Positions 4,793 through 6,165 of a stretch of 6,165 bases of DNA are shown here, in pieces. The position numbers and the translations under genes are program-made. Under the pieces are notes generated by a model. The model was not told the origin of the DNA and searched no databases. It saw only the letters and a program-made list of their open reading frames with translations. The DNA comes from Oscillospiraceae bacterium (GTDB lineage: Bacteria; Bacillota; Clostridia; Oscillospirales; Ruminococcaceae), in contig JAEDJF010000089.1 in NCBI GenBank assembly GCA_016296485.1, positions 1 through 6,165 on the forward strand, written 5' to 3'. The number at the start of each line of letters is the position of its first letter. Position 1 is the first letter of the stretch.

Positions 4793-5410
4793 ATGTTTGT
4801 AATAGGTATCGCCGGAGGCACCGGCAGCGGAAAAACTACTTTTACAACAACGCTTGTGGAGAGATTTAAAGATGACGTAACCGTTATCCACCACGATAAC
4901 TATTATAATATTCTTGACCATCTCACCTTTGAAGAGCGCTGCCAGGTAAACTATGACCACCCGGCGTCTTTTGACACAAAGCTTATGATTGAGCACATCA
5001 AAATGCTCAAAAGCGGCGAATGTGTAAGTGAACCTGTGTACGATTATACGATACACAACCGCTCTAAAACCGAGACGATACTTCTTAAACCATCCAAAAT
5101 ACTTATAATCGAGGGCATTTTGATTTTTGAAAACAAAGAGCTTTTGGACCTTATGGATATGAAAATCTTTGTGGATACCGACGCTGACGTGCGCCTCGGA
5201 AGAAGAATCCGCCGCGACACCCAGGAGAGAGGTCGCACCATCGACTCGGTTCTTGGGCAGTACGCCGCCACGGTCAAGCCGATGCACGAAAAATACGTTG
5301 AGCCCAGCAAAAAGAACGCAGACATAGTAATTCTTGAGGGCGGAAAAAACAAGGTAGCTCTTGACCTTTTTTCCGGATATATCCGGGAGTACATCAAAGA
5401 CAATCCGTAA
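4793..5410 (+). CDS. udk: Uridine kinase (uridine/cytidine kinase)
   Basis: This cytosolic P-loop kinase makes UMP and CMP from uridine and cytidine using ATP or GTP (EC 2.7.1.48). The 205-aa protein is near the family's usual 205-215. Visible are Walker A GGTGSGKTT (8-16), HHDNYY (33-38) with the likely catalytic Asp35, NYDHPASFD (53-61) and YDYTIHNR (83-90) for nucleoside binding, EGILIFE (107-113) and the lid RIRRDTQERGR (138-148), then KPMHEKYVEPSKKNADIVI (162-180). The ATG at 4793 is used because GGGGGA lies at 4777-4782, and the protein then starts directly at the first beta-strand (MFVIGIAGG); an upstream TTG at 4775 lacks support. It starts 20 nt after the pyrimidine phosphorylase stop and is the last gene before a strong terminator. 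Confidence 0.95.
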   Translation: MFVIGIAGGTGSGKTTFTTTLVERFKDDVTVIHHDNYYNILDHLTFEERCQVNYDHPASFDTKLMIEHIKMLKSGECVSEPVYDYTIHNRSKTETILLKPSKILIIEGILIFENKELLDLMDMKIFVDTDADVRLGRRIRRDTQERGRTIDSVLGQYAATVKPMHEKYVEPSKKNADIVILEGGKNKVALDLFSGYIREYIKDNP

Positions 5411-5415
5411 AGCGG

Positions 5416-5454
5416 TATAAAAAGCGTATCCGGAAACCGGATACGCTTTTTATA
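5416..5454. terminator. Strong intrinsic terminator closing the nucleoside operon
   Basis: Arms at 5416-5433 and 5437-5454 are perfectly complementary over 18 bp around an AAA loop. The stem core GCGTATCCGG is G+C-rich, and the arm ends in TTTTT, with a further TTTTT at 5457-5461. It begins 5 nt after the udk stop codon. The A-run on the left arm makes it potentially bidirectional. It separates the kinase operon from the transporter gene. Confidence 0.93.
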
Positions 5455-5494
5455 ACTTTTTAAATGGTTTTGACTATAAATGTAAGTTTATATC

Positions 5495-5523
5495 TTGAAT
5501 TATTTACTGATTTGTGTTACAGT
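5495..5523 (+). promoter_or_regulatory. Probable promoter of the BMP lipoprotein gene
   Basis: TTGAAT (5495-5500) and TACAGT (5518-5523) are spaced by 17 nt. The -35 is good and the -10 is mediocre. A transcript start near 5530 leaves about 35 nt of leader with GGGAGG at 5551-5556. The weak -10 lies inside a cluster of inverted repeats, as expected for a regulated promoter. Confidence 0.5.
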
Positions 5524-5534
5524 AAAGGTACTGT
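5503..5534. promoter_or_regulatory. Inverted-repeat cluster over the transporter -10, candidate operator
   Basis: Three related half-sites occur in a row: TTTACTG (5503-5509), ACAGTAAA (5519-5526) and TACTGT (5529-5534). The first two form a 7-bp inverted repeat with a 10-nt spacer. ACAGTA and TACTGT form a 6-bp inverted repeat with a 4-nt spacer. The cluster covers the predicted -10 and start point, where a repressor would act. No regulator is identified. Confidence 0.4.
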
Positions 5535-5564
5535 GAACAAAATTTACACAGGGAGGAAAAAATA

Positions 5565-6165
5565 ATGAAAAAAATTCTTGCAGTTATCCTTGCTGCGGTA
5601 ATGATGCTTACCGTTATGGCAGGATGCAACAATGCAAACTCCGCCAACAACGGTGAAGACGCAATCATCAAAAAAGTTGCTCTCGTAACCGACGTTGGTA
5701 CTATTGACGACGAGTCCTTCAACCAGGCTTGCTGGCAGGCAGTTGAGGCATGGTGCGGCGCTAACAAAGTAGATTACGTTTATTATCAGCCCTCTGAGGA
5801 CTCTACTGATGCCCGTGTTCTTTCCGTCGGTCAGGCTGTTGCCGAAGGCGCTAACGTCATCGTAATGCCCGGCTACCTCTTCGGTGCTACTCTTATTCAC
5901 GTTCAGGAGCAGTATCCCGACGTTTACTTCGTAGCAATCGACGTTGCCTCCGGTGACCTTACTGAGGACTATGTTACCTACTATGATCCCGCAGCAAACG
6001 CTGTATGCGCAACCTTCGCTGAAGAGCAGGCCGGTTATCTTGCCGGTTACGCAGCTGTTAAAGACGGCTACACCAAGCTCGGCTTCCTCGGCGGCATGGC
6101 TGTTCCCGCTGTTATCCGTTACGGCTACGGCTTCGTTCAGGGCGCTGACAAGGCTGCTTCTGAAA
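5565..6165 (+). CDS. BMP/PnrA-family nucleoside-binding lipoprotein of an ABC transporter (partial, C-terminus beyond right edge)
   Basis: The first 200 residues show a lipoprotein signal: KK at 2-3, a hydrophobic stretch 4-19, and the lipobox MAGC with the lipidated Cys21, followed by an Asn-rich linker. The mature domain begins VALVTDVGTIDDESFNQ (38-54), the hallmark of the BMP (Bmp/Med/PnrA) periplasmic-binding fold. In PnrA-like proteins the Asp and Phe of this motif contact the nucleoside (Asp43 and Phe52 here by position). MPGYLFG (101-107), EEQAGYLAGY (153-162) and LGGMAVPAV (175-183) are further family blocks. The protein would be anchored outside the membrane and deliver nucleosides to ATPase and permease subunits, which should lie beyond the window. 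GGGAGG at 5551-5556, 8 nt upstream, fixes the start. Codon use (GTT, GCT, TAC, ATC; no ATA or AGG seen) is more biased than in the salvage genes, which suggests high expression. About 150-170 residues are missing. Confidence 0.93.
   Translation, partial: MKKILAVILAAVMMLTVMAGCNNANSANNGEDAIIKKVALVTDVGTIDDESFNQACWQAVEAWCGANKVDYVYYQPSEDSTDARVLSVGQAVAEGANVIVMPGYLFGATLIHVQEQYPDVYFVAIDVASGDLTEDYVTYYDPAANAVCATFAEEQAGYLAGYAAVKDGYTKLGFLGGMAVPAVIRYGYGFVQGADKAASE

Noticed and set aside
4754..5287. 177-codon minus-strand frame inside udk
   Set aside because: It is antisense to a full-length uridine kinase and its translation is cysteine- and aromatic-rich noise.
5504..5900. Minus-strand frames opposite the lipoprotein gene
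   Set aside because: The plus strand encodes a clear lipoprotein signal and BMP domain with a good ribosome binding site. The reverse frames have neither.
1..6165. CRISPR array, tRNA or rRNA gene, defence or other undescribed multi-gene system
   Set aside because: No regularly spaced repeats, cloverleaf or rRNA-like blocks were seen. The genes form a recognisable nucleoside salvage locus with a mobile-element fragment at the edge.

Overview
The window reads as a piece of a Bacillota chromosome, most likely a Clostridia or Ruminococcaceae-type gut anaerobe. The reasons are the IreB-family (UPF0297) gene, the Bacillus-type pyrimidine-nucleoside phosphorylase, strong AGGAGG-like ribosome binding sites, sigma-A style promoters, and a TnpV gene of the kind found in Clostridia mobile elements. 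The taxonomic call is inference; no rRNA gene or other marker is present.

Layout from left to right. (1) Positions 1 to about 577 are AT-rich (about 37% G+C counted over 1-180) and carry two minus-strand genes. One is a 69-aa conserved small protein; the other is TnpV, which runs off the left edge. This is one end of a mobile element or its remnant. (2) Positions 578-828 hold a perfect 15-bp inverted repeat and then the promoter of the next gene; the element/chromosome boundary probably lies here. (3) A cytidine deaminase-family gene (829-1284, plus) ends at a bidirectional terminator. (4) Two small minus-strand genes converge on it: ireB (1648-1893) and a 99-aa protein of unknown function (1333-1632), read from their own promoter near 1940-1968. 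(5) A plus-strand four-gene operon follows: tdk, deoD-type purine nucleoside phosphorylase, pyrimidine-nucleoside phosphorylase and udk (2099-5410). The gaps are 30, 7 and 20 nt, with one visible promoter before tdk and one 18-bp hairpin terminator after udk. (6) From 5565 to the right edge lies the start of a lipoprotein gene of the BMP/PnrA family, the nucleoside-binding part of an ABC transporter, with its own promoter region.

The metabolic genes fit together as a nucleoside uptake and salvage locus. The lipoprotein would capture nucleosides outside the membrane. The cytidine deaminase-like enzyme would convert cytidines to uridines. The two phosphorylases would split purine and pyrimidine nucleosides to base plus (deoxy)ribose-1-phosphate, or run backwards. 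Thymidine kinase and uridine kinase would trap nucleosides as monophosphates. No deoC or phosphopentomutase gene lies in the window, so pentose-phosphate disposal must be encoded elsewhere.

I do not see a clearly new system. The points most worth checking are: ACAGTAAA and ACTGTGAAC words shared by the cytidine deaminase leader and the transporter promoter; the unassigned 99-aa partner of IreB; the SD-supported non-ATG start of tnpV; and the unexplained perfect inverted repeat at the mobile-element boundary.
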